This document shows, piece after piece, positions 35,140 through 46,559 of a DNA stretch of 64,000 nucleotides. The stretch spans positions 14,155,553 through 14,219,552 of the forward strand of contig NC_059079.1 of assembly GCF_020497125.1 (NCBI RefSeq), read 5' to 3'. Origin of the DNA: Mauremys mutica. Its lineage: Eukaryota; Chordata; Testudines; Geoemydidae. The notes beneath the pieces were generated by a model. It had not been told where the DNA came from. It was given only the letters and a program-made list of their open reading frames with translations, and ran no database searches. How positions within the stretch are numbered: the stretch's first letter is position 1; each line of letters starts with the position of its first letter. Both the position numbers and the translations under genes were made by a program.

Positions 35140-36387
35140 TTATTGTTGGCTTTCAGCCTCAAATTCTTCCCTCAAGGCATCCCTAATCCTTGTAGCCCTG
35201 TGCTGGGCCTCTCTATTAGCCCTGCTCTCTGGCTGTGCATATTCAGCCTCCAGGACTTGAACCTCGGTGGTCCATGCCTCACTGAATGTTTCACCCTTCC
35301 CTTCACAAATATTATGGAGGGTACAGCAAGCGCATATAACCGCGGGGATGCTGCTTTCCCCCAAGTCTAGCTTCCCATACAAGCAACGCCAGCGGGCTTT
35401 TAAACGCCCAAAAGCACACTCCACAGTCATTCTGCACCGGCTCAGCCTGTAGTTGAACCGGTCCTTGCTCCTGTCAAGCTTCCCTGTATAGGGTTTCATG
35501 AGCCAAGGCAGTAACGGGTACGCGGGGTCTCCAAGGATCACAGTGGGCATTTCGACATCCCCTACTGTGATCTTCCTGTCTGGGAAAAAAGTCCCTGCCT
35601 GCATCTTCCTGAACAGGCCACTGTTCCGAAAGATGCGTGCATCATGCACCTTTCCAGGCCAGCCTGTGTAAATGTCAATGAAACGCCCGCGGTGATCCAC
35701 AAGCGCCTGGAGAACCATAGAGAAATACCCCTTCCGATTAACGTACTCTGATGCCAGGTGGGGGGGGGCCAGAATAGGAATATGCGTCCCATCTATCGCC
35801 CCTCCACAGTTAGGGAAACCCATGTGTGCAAAGCCATCCACAATGTCCTGCACGCTCCCCAGAGTCACGGTCTTTCTTAGCAGGATGCGATTAATTGCCT
35901 TGCAAACTTGCATCAAAACGATTCCCACGGTCGACTTTCCCACACCAAACTGGTTCCCGACCGACCGGTAGCTGTCTGGAGTTGCCAGCTTCCAGATTGC
36001 AATAGCCACTCGCTTTTCCACCGTCAGGGCAGCTCTCAATCTTGTGTCCTTGCGCCGCAGAGTGGGGGCGAGCTCAGCACACAGTCCCATGAAAGTGGCT
36101 TTTCTCATACGAAAGTTCTGCAGCCACTGCTCATCATCCCAGACTTCCATGACGATGTGATCCCACCACTCAGTGCTTGTTTCCCGAGCCCAAAAGCGGC
36201 GTTCAACGGTGCTGAGCATTTCCGTAAATGCCGCAAGCACTTTAGTGTCACACGCGGCAGGCAAATCCATATTGATATCATCGTCGGAATCCTCACTGTC
36301 ACTTTGGAGCTGAAGGAATAGCTGGACTGCCAAACGTGTTGTGCTGGTGACACTCATCAGCAGAGTCCTCAGCAGATCGGGCTCCAT
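35140..36387 (-). CDS. HARBI1-like DDE nuclease (Harbinger transposase)
   Basis: 415 residues, no stop or frameshift. This is the DDE nuclease of PIF/Harbinger elements, which cuts the transposon ends and joins them at 3-bp targets. A helix-turn-helix-like segment is at about 135-165 (YRSVGNQFGVGKSTVG). The catalytic acidic residues are all present: Asp199 in GGAIDGTHIPI, Asp287 in ILGDPAYPLLPWLMKPY and Glu323 in RMTVECAFGRLKARW. Other family blocks are YTGWPGKVHDARIF (240-253) and CCTLHNIC (354-361). The ATG at 36387 is chosen; the frame is open a little further upstream but has no earlier ATG. The N-terminus is acidic (SDSEDSDDD), and the C-terminal tail is Glu/Arg-rich. It converges with the Myb-like gene. 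It is transposon-borne; nothing suggests domestication, since the gene still lies between perfect transposon ends. Confidence 0.95.
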   Translation of the reverse strand: MEPDLLRTLLMSVTSTTRLAVQLFLQLQSDSEDSDDDINMDLPAACDTKVLAAFTEMLSTVERRFWARETSTEWWDHIVMEVWDDEQWLQNFRMRKATFMGLCAELAPTLRRKDTRLRAALTVEKRVAIAIWKLATPDSYRSVGNQFGVGKSTVGIVLMQVCKAINRILLRKTVTLGSVQDIVDGFAHMGFPNCGGAIDGTHIPILAPPHLASEYVNRKGYFSMVLQALVDHRGRFIDIYTGWPGKVHDARIFRNSGLFRKMQAGTFFPDRKITVGDVEMPTVILGDPAYPLLPWLMKPYTGKLDRSKDRFNYRLSRCRMTVECAFGRLKARWRCLYGKLDLGESSIPAVICACCTLHNICEGKGETFSEAWTTEVQVLEAEYAQPESRANREAQHRATRIRDALREEFEAESQQ

Positions 36388-37248
36388 TTGCCACAGAAAT
36401 CGCGATTCACACAGAGAGTAACAGAAAGACACTCACAATGGCGCCAAACGCTGCTGGAAAGAGTGAATGCTGGGATGTGAAGCGATGCACCACGGGGCGC
36501 TGGCAAACAGGAAGCGGAATGACCCGCACACTTCCTTCCCCTTCCCACAATACTCAGCGCCAAAACGGCGCCAAAACGGGACGAGGTGCTCTGTGGGATA
36601 GCTGCCCACAATGCACCTCTCAATACAGCGCTGGAAAGTGCTGCAAGTGTGGCCACACTGCAGCGCTGGTAGCTGTCAGTGTGGCCACACTCCAGCGCTG
36701 GCCCTTCCACAGCTGCATGACCAGCGCTGTAACTCCCAGCGCTGCAACTTGTAAGTGTAGCCAAGCCCTTGGTCACCTCTCTCTCTCCCTTTATCCCACC
36801 CCCCTCCACCCCCAACAACTGTGAGTGAAATTAACAAGGATGCCAGAAATAGCCCCAAATCCGGAGTGAACAGCTAAGTTTAAACTGTTTTTATGCAGGC
36901 AGCAGGCTACCTGGGGAGGCTCCTCCCTCAGCCAGTCCCCCTGCTCCCAGCTACAAGCTAGAGGGGAGCCCCTCTGCAGCTCCTGCTGAGTGGGAGGGTC
37001 AGGGGAACGAGGAGCCTAGCCATGTCGGGCAGCCTGGCTGGAGGAGGAGAGGGAGAGAAACAACAAACAAATGTGACAGTGAGTTTTCCCTTTCTAAACT
37101 TTTATTAGCTTTGAGTTTGAACTTTTTGTTATGCAGCCAAAAGAGGTGAAAGTAAGCCAGTACTGAATGCTCCACTTATCTGCCAGTACACTACTGCACT
37201 TTTTACCAGTACTCCATCCCGGGCCGTACCAGCTTACTTTCACCTCTG

Positions 37249-37734
37249 ATACCAGCACTCATGCACAATAATATAATTTCTTAAACTTGGTGTCTTCTAC
37301 TGCCAACCTAAGAGAAAACATGATGAAGGAAATAAACTGTTGCTTTCAATCAACTTCTTTGTTGATTCAGCCATACCCAAGTTCAGATATAGAATAAGAA
37401 TATTTTATATTTTTCACAATTTACATGAATATGATTGACAATACGTATTTAGCGCATTTCATCTAGTACCATATTTCCAGCTTCTCTTGTTCACAAAATT
37501 GTTAACCTTTAATTTTTATAATAGGATAGCTCCTGCAGGACCCACTTAGGATCAGGGCCCCAGTGTGTTAGATACCCCCCCCACACACACACACACACTG
37601 AGCTTACAGATCAAGAGAACAAAATCTTAGCAACGAACTACAGGAGATGACATTGTTTCTTTATTTCTGCAAATAAAGATTCTGCATGCTGTTGGGAGAT
37701 AGTGTGACAACGGAACGTGCATAGGGTAGGGACG
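37249..37734. other. No gene seen; includes a (CA)n tract at 37582-37599
   Basis: AT-rich sequence to the right of the hAT element. A C-run is followed by 18 bases of CA repeat. Confidence 0.6.
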
Positions 37735-37985
37735 CAGGAATTTTTCCTGCTAATCAAAAGCTCTGCCAATGACTCACTCTGTGGCTTGAGGCCTATCACT
37801 TTACTTCTCTACTTCAATCACCCCATATTTAGATCTCAGTCCATATTTAGATCTCATTTAGTCAATGGTAGTTTAGGCGGTAACATCAATGGAAGCAGGA
37901 TCAGATCCTTACCTCACAAGTGTGTTGTGAGGATTAATTAGTTAATGATTGAACATTTAAAGCACATATAAGTTCTAATAATATC
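37735..37985 (+). repeat. MIR/CORE-type SINE
   Basis: The phrases gccaatgactcactctgtgg, cttacctcacaagtgtgttg followed by tgaggattaattagttaatg, and aaagcacatataagttctaa follow the MIR order. A short internal duplication of atatttagatctca lies at 37826-37856. Confidence 0.7.
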
Positions 37986-38221
37986 TAGTGACAGTATCAG
38001 ACATAAAGCAAAGGTATTTTTTAAGATAGAAAATGCCAACTATAGAATTTGAATGAAAAGCCCCTTAAAAATCATACTTCCATTTTAAAACTTTTATCTA
38101 CTATTGCTCCAAGTAACACCTTATAGTAATGTCACTGAAAGAGGTTAAAGAAAAAAAAATAAACTCCACTTTTTCAGTGTATTTACTTAGTGCATTTAAA
38201 AGTACTTTATGTATAGTCACT

Positions 38222-38468
38222 TACACCATTTCCTTCATTATATCTATTAAAGTAGCACCTGTGGGTCCCAACTGAGATCAAGGCCTCTTTATGTTAGGTG
38301 CTACGCAAGGAGAGAAAAGGGTTGGAGAAAGAAAATATTATTATCCCCAATCTACTAACAAGGGGATAGTGAGATTAAGTGACCAAGGTCACATAAGAAG
38401 CCTATGGAAATAGCTGGAAATAGAACCTAGAGCTCCTGAGTCCTAATCCAGGGCCTTAACCACAAGTC
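38222..38468 (-). repeat. MIR/CORE-type SINE
   Basis: Reverse-strand MIR phrases: tgttaggtgctacgcaagg, attatccccaatctactaac, aagtgaccaaggtcacataa, tagaacctagagctcctga and gccttaaccacaagtc. Nearly full length but diverged. Confidence 0.75.
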
Positions 38469-38469
38469 T

Positions 38470-38592
38470 ATAGGCCCCAATCCTGGAAAGATTTATGCAC
38501 ATGCTTAACTTTGCGCCTTGTGAGTAGACCTTCAATGGGACTATTCACAGTGCATAAAGTTGAGCACATTCATAAGCTGCTGTAGGATCAAG
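38470..38592. repeat. Fold-back dispersed repeat
   Basis: The arms tgcacatgcttaactttgcg and cataaagttgagcacattca flank ccttcaatgggactatt. Termini ccccaatcctgg and ggatcaagatc. Same family as 30868-30995. Confidence 0.65.
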
Positions 38593-40231
38593 ATCATAAG
38601 TGGTTTCTACTCTTGCTTTTTTGGGCCTTTCTGGGAAGCAAAAGGCAAACAGGAAAACATTACCAAAAAAAAATACAGGATTGTAAAACCACAAATATTA
38701 GCAGCACTTGAAACTACCCCTAAGTTAAAACAAATGACTATGTTTCAAGTTGATGGTGTTCATTTAACTGTTTTACCTGTCTTGGTGCTTGAATGCACAT
38801 TATAATTCAAACATGACTTACAGCACAGTTTAACTATAATCTTATGGGATGGGTCTCCTTTTAGTTAAAAGGAAGAAGGATGGAATACAATTAATTTATT
38901 GCTTAGGAGTACAAGGGCTTTAAGTGATCTATTAAAGAAGTTTTATAAAATTAAAAACTGAAACAAGGTTAAGAGAAAACAAGCATCCTCTCCCTTGAAA
39001 TAGTCAAATGACAAGTCTTGTTATTCCTAAGGTCATCAAGGCCAAATGTGAGCAATGACTTTCATTAATTCAAGCTTTGTGCTTTTGTTAGGGGACTGTT
39101 GCTACTGCATCTGCGCCTCTCAATTTGGGCTGTTTTGGTAACAAAGATCCCAGTGATCATCTAAACCTCATTTGAAGCACCTGTGAGCAATTCATTATAT
39201 TAATATAACAGGGGAGGAGTAGAGATACTAATAAATAGGTTGTTGAGCAGCTTTTGCTGCCAAGGTTGCTTTATGCAGCAAGAAAATGTTCCCTCCACCA
39301 AAAAAATGGTACTCACTGGGGAGCTGCACTGAGACACTGGGATCTGTTGTTCCACAACCTGTCAGTACGCACATCTGGCATAGGATAAGCACATAAATTA
39401 AAATCCCCCCTCTAAACAGTTGCTGAATTTGTGTTCAGTACATCTGAGAGACTCCAGCATGATTTGAAACAATTTGTTCTTCGTTCAAATAGCATGAATG
39501 TTCTTTAGCTAAAGGTGGCTTTGAAAAGGCATCTGGTAATGATTTCTACTAGCAGGGCTTCACGTGATTTAAAATAGATTTGTATAAATCTGCACATAAA
39601 AATAAGGAATTGGTCAATACCTTTAATTGTATTTGTACATGATGTAGTTACAGCTAATGTCTGAACTTTTGCCTTTATTCAGGTTGCAGTTTAAGAAAAT
39701 ATGGATTTTTAAAATTTAAAAAAAAAAGATTTTGCTGTATTTAACATGTACTCAGTCATATTTTATTTAGTCACATTTTACCAATGTCAGTGGAAACCAA
39801 AGATGAATTGCAATAAAAACTGTGATTTGTTGATCAGTATCATCACACAATACAATTTAGTGCAGGTCCTAGAGTACAGTCTATATGGGAAACATACATT
39901 CCCAGGTGTTTGATACTGAACTGGTAAAATACTATACATAGGACAGTACAGCTACTATGCTTGAAATACGACAAAACTAGACTCATTTTATGCTACCAAC
40001 AGTATACTGTAAAACTACTGTGGAAACAGAGCAGCGTGCATCCTATTAAAACACAGGATTCAGAGGCCTCATTTGTGCTGGAGCAGCCTTGCAGCCGCTC
40101 CAATTTCGGAGGCTGGCATGACCACCTTAGGGCAGCCCCAGCTGTGCCTTTGATTCAATGGCTTCAGCCTATGTTGTGTAAAGAGACCAAAGGGAAATTC
40201 TGAATCAAGCTGTATCAAAGTGAAGACTCAC
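38593..40231. other. No gene seen
   Basis: AT-rich with several A- or T-runs and no frame above 80 codons with any motif. No recognised repeat ends. Confidence 0.5.
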
Positions 40232-40835
40232 CGGCGCGGCGCCTCCTGCTGGTCATCTGGGAATTAGTTCTTTTGCAGCCTTGAAGCGCCCTCTGCTGGC
40301 CAGTGTCTCGCCTGCCTCTGGCCACGTGTCCTTCCCAGACCCCGGTGCCTCTTTACCGTGGGGTTCTGCCCCCAGCAGAACCCCCTCACTCTGGGTTTCC
40401 CCTCCCAGGGGAACCCCCAACCCTATATCCCCACTTTGCCTCAGTGGCTACGGCCAGTCCTCATCTAGCCCCTGCTCACTGGGGCAGGCTGCAGTCTGTC
40501 ATGGCCACTCATCATTGGCAAGGGGTTAGGACCTATTGCTTTTGCCTATCCCCGGGCTGCCCCTCTGCAGCCCCCATATCTTTTGGCCTTAAACAAGGCC
40601 TGCAGCCTGAGGGGTTACCAGGCTGGAGCTCCCCAGCTCCCTTTGCCCTTCCACAGCTCTGCTCCATTTCAGGTACTCTAGGGCTAGAGTGAGACTCCTT
40701 CAGTTTCTGGCCCCACAGCCCTTTTATCGGGGTCAGCTGGGCCCTGATTGGCATGGCCGCAGCTGTGGCTGCTTCCCCAATCAGCCTAGCTTGGCTGCTT
40801 TTAACCCCTGTTCTCCAGCCGCCCCACTACACAAG
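40232..40835 (-). repeat. Probable solo LTR
   Basis: GC-rich block of about 600 bp in AT-rich surroundings. Read on the minus strand it begins TGTAGTGGGGCGGCTGG and contains a TATA-like GATAAAAGGGCTGTGG about 105 bases in, then a long C/T/G-rich stretch. A CACTT repeat at both edges may be a short target duplication, but the right border is uncertain. I recognise the sequence style from turtle long terminal repeats. No internal coding region is attached. Confidence 0.5.
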
Positions 40836-40844
40836 TGACAAGCC

Positions 40845-41190
40845 CAGAGTCAGCAGATCTGGGGTCTGATCCTAGCTCTGCCAGTCTTCCTCTGTGAGGT
40901 TGGGAATGTCACTTAAACCAAGATCCTCAAAGATATTTAAGAGTCACAGGTTAGGCACCTAAGTACCTTTGAGGGTTTGGACCTTAATCTCATCTCTCCC
41001 TATTTTTCCATCTGTAAAATGGGAGCAATAGTACCTAGCTACTCCACAGACATTGTTGAGACATCGAATTCATCAGCATTGATAAAGGGCTTCAAGAGGC
41101 TCAGATTGAAGGTGCAATTACTATCTATTACTATTAAATATCTAGCTCTTACAGAACTGGTGAAATGTTTATTACTATTACTAGGAGGCA
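40845..41190 (+). repeat. MIR/CORE-type SINE with a small palindromic insertion
   Basis: The head ggtctgatcctagctctgcc and the later ctatttttccatctgtaaaa followed by tgggagcaatagtacctagc are MIR phrases. Between them, at about 40918-40984, lies a different repeat (agatcctcaaagatattta ... aagtacctttgagggtttgg) with matching inverted ends, which interrupts the SINE. Confidence 0.65.
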
Positions 41191-42835
41191 TACAAAATCT
41201 ACACTGAAATTTCTCGTGGACATCAAACTATTGTATGAACAGGCTATTTAACACATCACAATTTTGATCACTTTAGATAAAGAATGTAAAATAAAAATAA
41301 TGGATAGCAATTATGTATCATCCTCCATGAGAAAGAAATTCTTTAGCAAATGAATTATTATGGCCAGTATAAATATTTTCAGATCAATATTACAGTCTCG
41401 GGGGAAAATCATAATTCTCACTATAATAGGTACTCATCAAGGCTTTCTTCTAACAGCCATATTAAAAATGGATTTTGAAAAACAAGTAGCTGTCCTTAAA
41501 TCATGTTCTATCAATAACAAAAAGGCTTTTTTTCAGATTCACGGTTGTCTGATTGGAAGTTGAGGAACCAAAGTAGAAAAGCGATATGGCCAATAGCTTT
41601 ATACATATGGTTTTCATAAATGGTTCCAATTCAGAATCCATCAACAAACCAGAATCCATCAGTCTCTCTCAATTGGAGTTTATCTGTAACAAAACCTATA
41701 ATTTGCTACACTACATTGTGAGTTTAGCAAATGTGAAATTAAGGCTGTATTTAGAATTGTTGACCATTTCCTTATATCGCTGAAGTAAAGTGTAGACAAA
41801 TTTGCTTTTATAAAAACACTAAATACCATTCTAAACATCTGAAATTACATATGAAGGACAGTAATTTGAAACCTTCCATTGATCCAAAAAGCACTTTAAG
41901 CAAGAAACTTAAGGTTTTTTTAATTAACAGCCTCCTGCCCCTAGCCCCATCATGTGGTAGCTATGATAGAAATAAACACTGCATGTGAAGAAGTATAATC
42001 ATGTGTAGTTGGGACATTTTAGTCAGACAAGTGCTCGGATCTCATCTACTTGAAACTGCCTTATACACGAAAGGTGTCCATTGATAATTAGCTGCTTAAC
42101 TGACTGTGAGTATATAAGGTACCTCTCAGACTTAATCTGTTACCTGATTTGTCTTCAAAAACAAAATTTATGATGTACAGGAGACAGCATATTGCAAGAA
42201 CTGGAATAACGTACAATAAACATCAGTTGGACTACAGGAAAATGCATTCCCACCTGATCAGCAACAACTAAGTCAAATGTATGAGAATCCATCCAGTTTG
42301 ACAAATCCATTTTATTTTTTGTAATATATTACTACCATATGTGTAATTAAAAATAAAAAGATAATTTGTTTTGGTGAGATAGTACTGTGACATGAATTAC
42401 TTGAGTTAAAATAAAAATCTCTAAGGAGAAAATAAGTTTAAGAAAATAAATTATAGTAGGAATATTTGCTAAAACTGCCAAGAAAAATGGGAATCATGAT
42501 ACACTTTTCTGTGGGAGTATTTGATCTTTGCATCTGAATCTTTTCAGGGCATGCTGCACTATGTTGGATGTGGCTTTGCAAGAAGGATGGAAGAGTAAAA
42601 TAGGAAATGAAAACTGAAAAAAATTCATTTCGACTCATATAAAATGATTTTTTTTCACTTCAAAATGATTGTAAAGTATTTTTTTCCATTTTCAATAGAA
42701 CTGAAACAAAAAAGGGAATAATTGGAAACTTCTGAATGATACAAACATCATTTGTGAATTTTTTGTATTGTTCAAAAAGTCATTTTTCATTAAAAAATAA
42801 GGTTAAAAAAATTCTCTAACATCCACTTACAGTCT
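41191..42835. other. No gene seen
   Basis: AT-rich, short frames only. No recognised repeat. Confidence 0.5.
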
Positions 42836-42839
42836 TCAC

Positions 42840-43595
<756 letters not shown>

Positions 43596-43603
43596 GTTTA
43601 GAA

Positions 43604-43898
43604 CAGGGGTCGGCAATTTAGAGTCTTCATTTATTCACTCACTCTAATTTAAGGTTTCGCGTGCCAGTAATACATTTTAACATTTTAGAAGTTCTCTTTC
43701 TATAAGTCTATAATATATAACTAAACTATTGTATGTAAAGTAAATAAGGTTTTTTAAATGTTTAAGAAGCTTCATTTAAAATTAAATTAAAATGCAGAGC
43801 CCCCCGGACCGGTGTCCAGGACCCGGGCAGTGTGAGTGCCACTGAAAATCAGCTCGCGTGCCGCCTTCGGCACGCATGCCATAGGTTGCCTACCCCTG
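43604..43898. mobile_element. Non-autonomous hAT element with 8-bp target duplication
   Basis: The ends are CAGGGGTCGGCAATTTA and GGTTGCCTACCCCTG. The flanking 8-mers are both GTTTAGAA (43596-43603 and 43899-43906). 295 bp, AT-rich centre, non-coding. Clear hAT signature. Confidence 0.9.
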
Positions 43899-43906
43899 GT
43901 TTAGAA

Positions 43907-44754
43907 GGTAGTAGCTGGGGAAAATGTGGTGGAGGGTGTGGTGGAAAAAAGGCACATCTTCATCTGCCAATGAGTCAAAAGGAGGGATCTAGGCACGTGT
44001 GCAATCACTCTCTGGTTTGATTTTGTTTGGCTCCCCCACCCCCATCTCAGTCATTTCTATACCAGCTAACAAAGATGACGCCGGCAGTCATTTTGGGAAT
44101 CCCAGTTTACCCAACATGACAGCAACTGCAGTCTGCTGGTATTTTTACCACCATGACATCTAGATTTGCTCTGAGCAGGATTGGACCATATGCTAAAAAT
44201 GCCAGTACTCTGACTTCCTTCCAGCTCCTCCCGCCACTGCAGCTGCAACAGGGGGAAATTGTATGAAGAATTTGAGTGCAGACACAGCCAAAGGGCGATA
44301 TCATCTCCCTCTATGCAAAACCACATGGAAGGGGGAAATCTGGTACCACAACTATGAGTCTTCGCTTGAGGGTATTTCACCCCTAAAAAGGAAGGATAAG
44401 GGGCAAGGGGCATAGCTTTCAGACTGCAAGAATCTATGGAGAGAATCCTAGTCCCATCTTTTCAGATTTTGGGCCATCCATGTGGGCAGCATACTCCTTT
44501 GCGTGCTATCTGAGGTTCTCCTTCCCCTCCCCTCGATGCATGGCCAGTTCAGACGCGGTGCTGCCCCTACCGCCTCATCTCTGTTTGTGGTTGTGTACCC
44601 CTGCTCCCTTCAAGAACAGCAGACGCTGGAGCTGGGGGGGGGGATTTTTCAAAAAAAAAATTTTTGTTGGAAAATGCCAGCAGAGAAGAACATTTCATTG
44701 GGAAGGTTTCTTGGGGCTAGGGTGTAATTTCTGGTTAAAACCAGATAAAGAAAG
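43907..44754. other. No gene identified
   Basis: Could include further LINE remnants just after the hAT element. Frames up to 115 codons on the minus strand (44066-44413) show no motif. Confidence 0.4.
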
Positions 44755-44855
44755 TCTAGAATGTGGGAGAGCCAGATTCAAACTCTGCCTCTGAAGCAGG
44801 GAGAGCACAACAATGGGTCTCCCACAATGTCCTAACCACTGGGCTATTGCAGGGG
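44755..44855 (-). repeat. Short repeat shared with 455-560 and 12470-12560
   Basis: Contains gattcaaactctgcctctga and caatgtcctaaccactgggc, the inverse of the tagcctagtg...gttcaagtccctg block at 455-560. A (TTTC)n tract follows at 44866-44886. Confidence 0.5.
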
Positions 44856-44886
44856 ACTGGGGGGGTCTTTTCTTTCTTTCTTTCTT

Positions 44887-45339
44887 GAAAAAGATTTTAA
44901 AAGTCCTAGTTTCATTCCAATGTGGAATCAAAACAAATTTCAAAACCTCAACATTTTCCACAAAAGAGAATTCTTTTTCCCAGCCAGCTCTAGTAGAAGC
45001 CATGGACTGCAAGTTAATGCTGCAATGAGCAGCACTAGAGGACACGATTCCACTGGTCACACTGAGTGACACAGGAGCATGTTGCCTCATGCTTCTTCCT
45101 ACCACTACAGCCTATGCCTTCACAAAGCCCCAATGAAGATTTGTTTATGCAGCGTCCCCCACTTGCTTGGAAGTAAAATCCTGCCCAAAAGGTCTGCAGC
45201 CACTTCACAGCCACCCTGTGCTCCCCTCTGAGCCAGATAACAGAAAAGAGATTTCTGATTTAGTGTTTCTGAGAGCTACCCATGTTATCGCTGCCCTAGG
45301 TCTGCTGTCACCTGTTTCTCCTTTGTCAATTATTATTAA
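44887..45339. other. No gene seen
   Basis: Nothing recognised. A minus-strand frame of about 136 codons crosses the simple repeat and has no motif. Confidence 0.45.
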
Positions 45340-45520
45340 ACATTGGTGTATATATACAGTGTTGTTGTGGCCATGTAGGTCCCAGGATATTACATAGACA
45401 AGGTAGGTGAAGTAATATCTTTTATTGGACCAGCTTCTGTTTGTGATAGAGACAAGTTTTCAAGCTACAAGCTACACAGAGCTCTTCAGATCTGGGGAAA
45501 GGAACTCCTTGTATTCAGCT
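45340..45520 (-). repeat. Penelope-like tail with degenerate hammerhead core
   Basis: On the plus strand: gtgttgttgtggccatgtag, gtcccaggatattacatag, gtaatatcttttattggacc, then gagacaagttttcaagctac. On the minus strand the last part reads CTGAAGAGCTCTG...GCTTGAAAAC, which preserves the order of a hammerhead core (CTGA-GA, stem, GAAA) but lacks bases after CTGAAGA and carries a short duplication in the stem. Family assignment from memory. Confidence 0.5.
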
Positions 45521-46417
45521 GTGCGTCTGTCTAATTTGTGTATACAGCCCCATAGGCCTGCATAGAATTTAGCTATGGATGTTTACCATCCCATAAACCT
45601 TTCCAGAAGTGTTTGAAGTAGTCATTATTCTTTGAATTAGGTCACTAATTAGGCAATCAAGGTCACTACTGGAAATGGTAAACATCATGGATTTAATGGC
45701 ACACACTGTACCCAGTGTTGCAATAGCAATCTTTTAAAAAGTTATTTTCTATACATTTGATGCACTGAGTGGGAGTCCTGCACGCAAAATGATAGCGGGA
45801 TTTCACCCTAATTAGTGTTTGGTAACGCAGTTTGGTGACTTGTAGGAAGTTTGATGAGTTTGATCTACCATTGAGGGAATAAGACCTAATTCTATCAATT
45901 TTAAGCTATTAGAAAACAGATACAACATTCCCTTTCAGGACACAGTTGTTCTAATTTTAACACCTGGATCCATGAATGACACTATAAAGATTCCATTTGT
46001 TAAAATATTAATATAAATATCTGCACATAAGGGGGGAAATAATTAGGCGGTTTTATCTCTTATGACAGAGGAAAAAGCTATTTTTTTTAAATTACTTACT
46101 TCACTTTAGATAGGCTTTGTAGGTTAGCTATAAGGAATCCACAGTTCACATGAAAGTGCAATGATAAAAAATGCAGATGCTGTGAAACATTTATAAAGAG
46201 AAAGTACAAGGGAATATGTAGTCTAGAATCTGAAATGACATTTTGGCATAGAACAGATCTCCCACAGGGCAGTTTTGAAACTTCTAGAAATTCTTAAAAT
46301 GACATCTTTCAAAATGAACAATCATCAAATACACCTAAGTCATTACCTCAAAGTGCTTTACTGACAAGACAAACTGAGAACAGGCTAAAATTAACTACCC
46401 TGTTTTACAGCTTACAG
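45521..46417. other. No gene seen
   Basis: AT-rich, no long frame. No recognised repeat. Confidence 0.5.
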
Positions 46418-46505
46418 ACCTGATTCTGCAACCCTTACTCCTTCAAGGAATTCTTACTCATGTGAGTAGTCCCATAGACTTCAGCAAGACTACTTGCATG
46501 AGGAA
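46418..46505. repeat. Fold-back dispersed repeat
   Basis: Begins cctgattctgcaacccttac and carries the core actcatgtgagtagtcccat followed by agacttcagcaagactact. Same family as 966-1075 and 38470-38592. Confidence 0.55.
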
Positions 46506-46559
46506 GGTTGTACAGAAGAGTGATGGTAGTAGAGGACATTAAAAGTACTATGACTTTTG

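Larger units (their letters stand above)
32752..36768. mobile_element. Complete PIF/Harbinger transposon, 4.0 kb
   Basis: It begins GGGCTTGGCTACACTTACAA and ends with the exact inverse. The terminal inverted repeats are 33 bp without a mismatch (32752-32784 and 36736-36768). Both flanks read TTG, the 3-bp duplication typical of PIF/Harbinger. Subterminal CAGCGCTG motifs recur many times near both ends (for example near 32776, 32798, 32839, 32903, 36629, 36663, 36692, 36722, 36738) and are likely protein-binding sites. It carries a Myb/SANT-like gene on plus and an uninterrupted nuclease gene on minus. Perfect ends and an intact nuclease point to recent insertion. Confidence 0.95.
32085..37248. 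mobile_element. Fold-back hAT-like element carrying a complete Harbinger in its loop
   Basis: The ends are CAGGGGTGAAAGTAA on the left and GCTTACTTTCACCTCTG on the right, inverted repeats of each other. They are flanked by the identical 8-mer ATACCAGC at 32077-32084 and 37249-37256, as expected for hAT transposition. The left arm (about 32325-32645) is an inverted copy of the right arm (about 36813-37125); for example, ttaatttcactcacagttg at left pairs with caactgtgagtgaaattaa at right. A second copy of the end motif lies inside each end (near 32185 and 37145). Without the Harbinger at 32752-36768 the element would be about 1.1 kb and non-coding. Arm similarity is high, with scattered indels. 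Confidence 0.87.
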
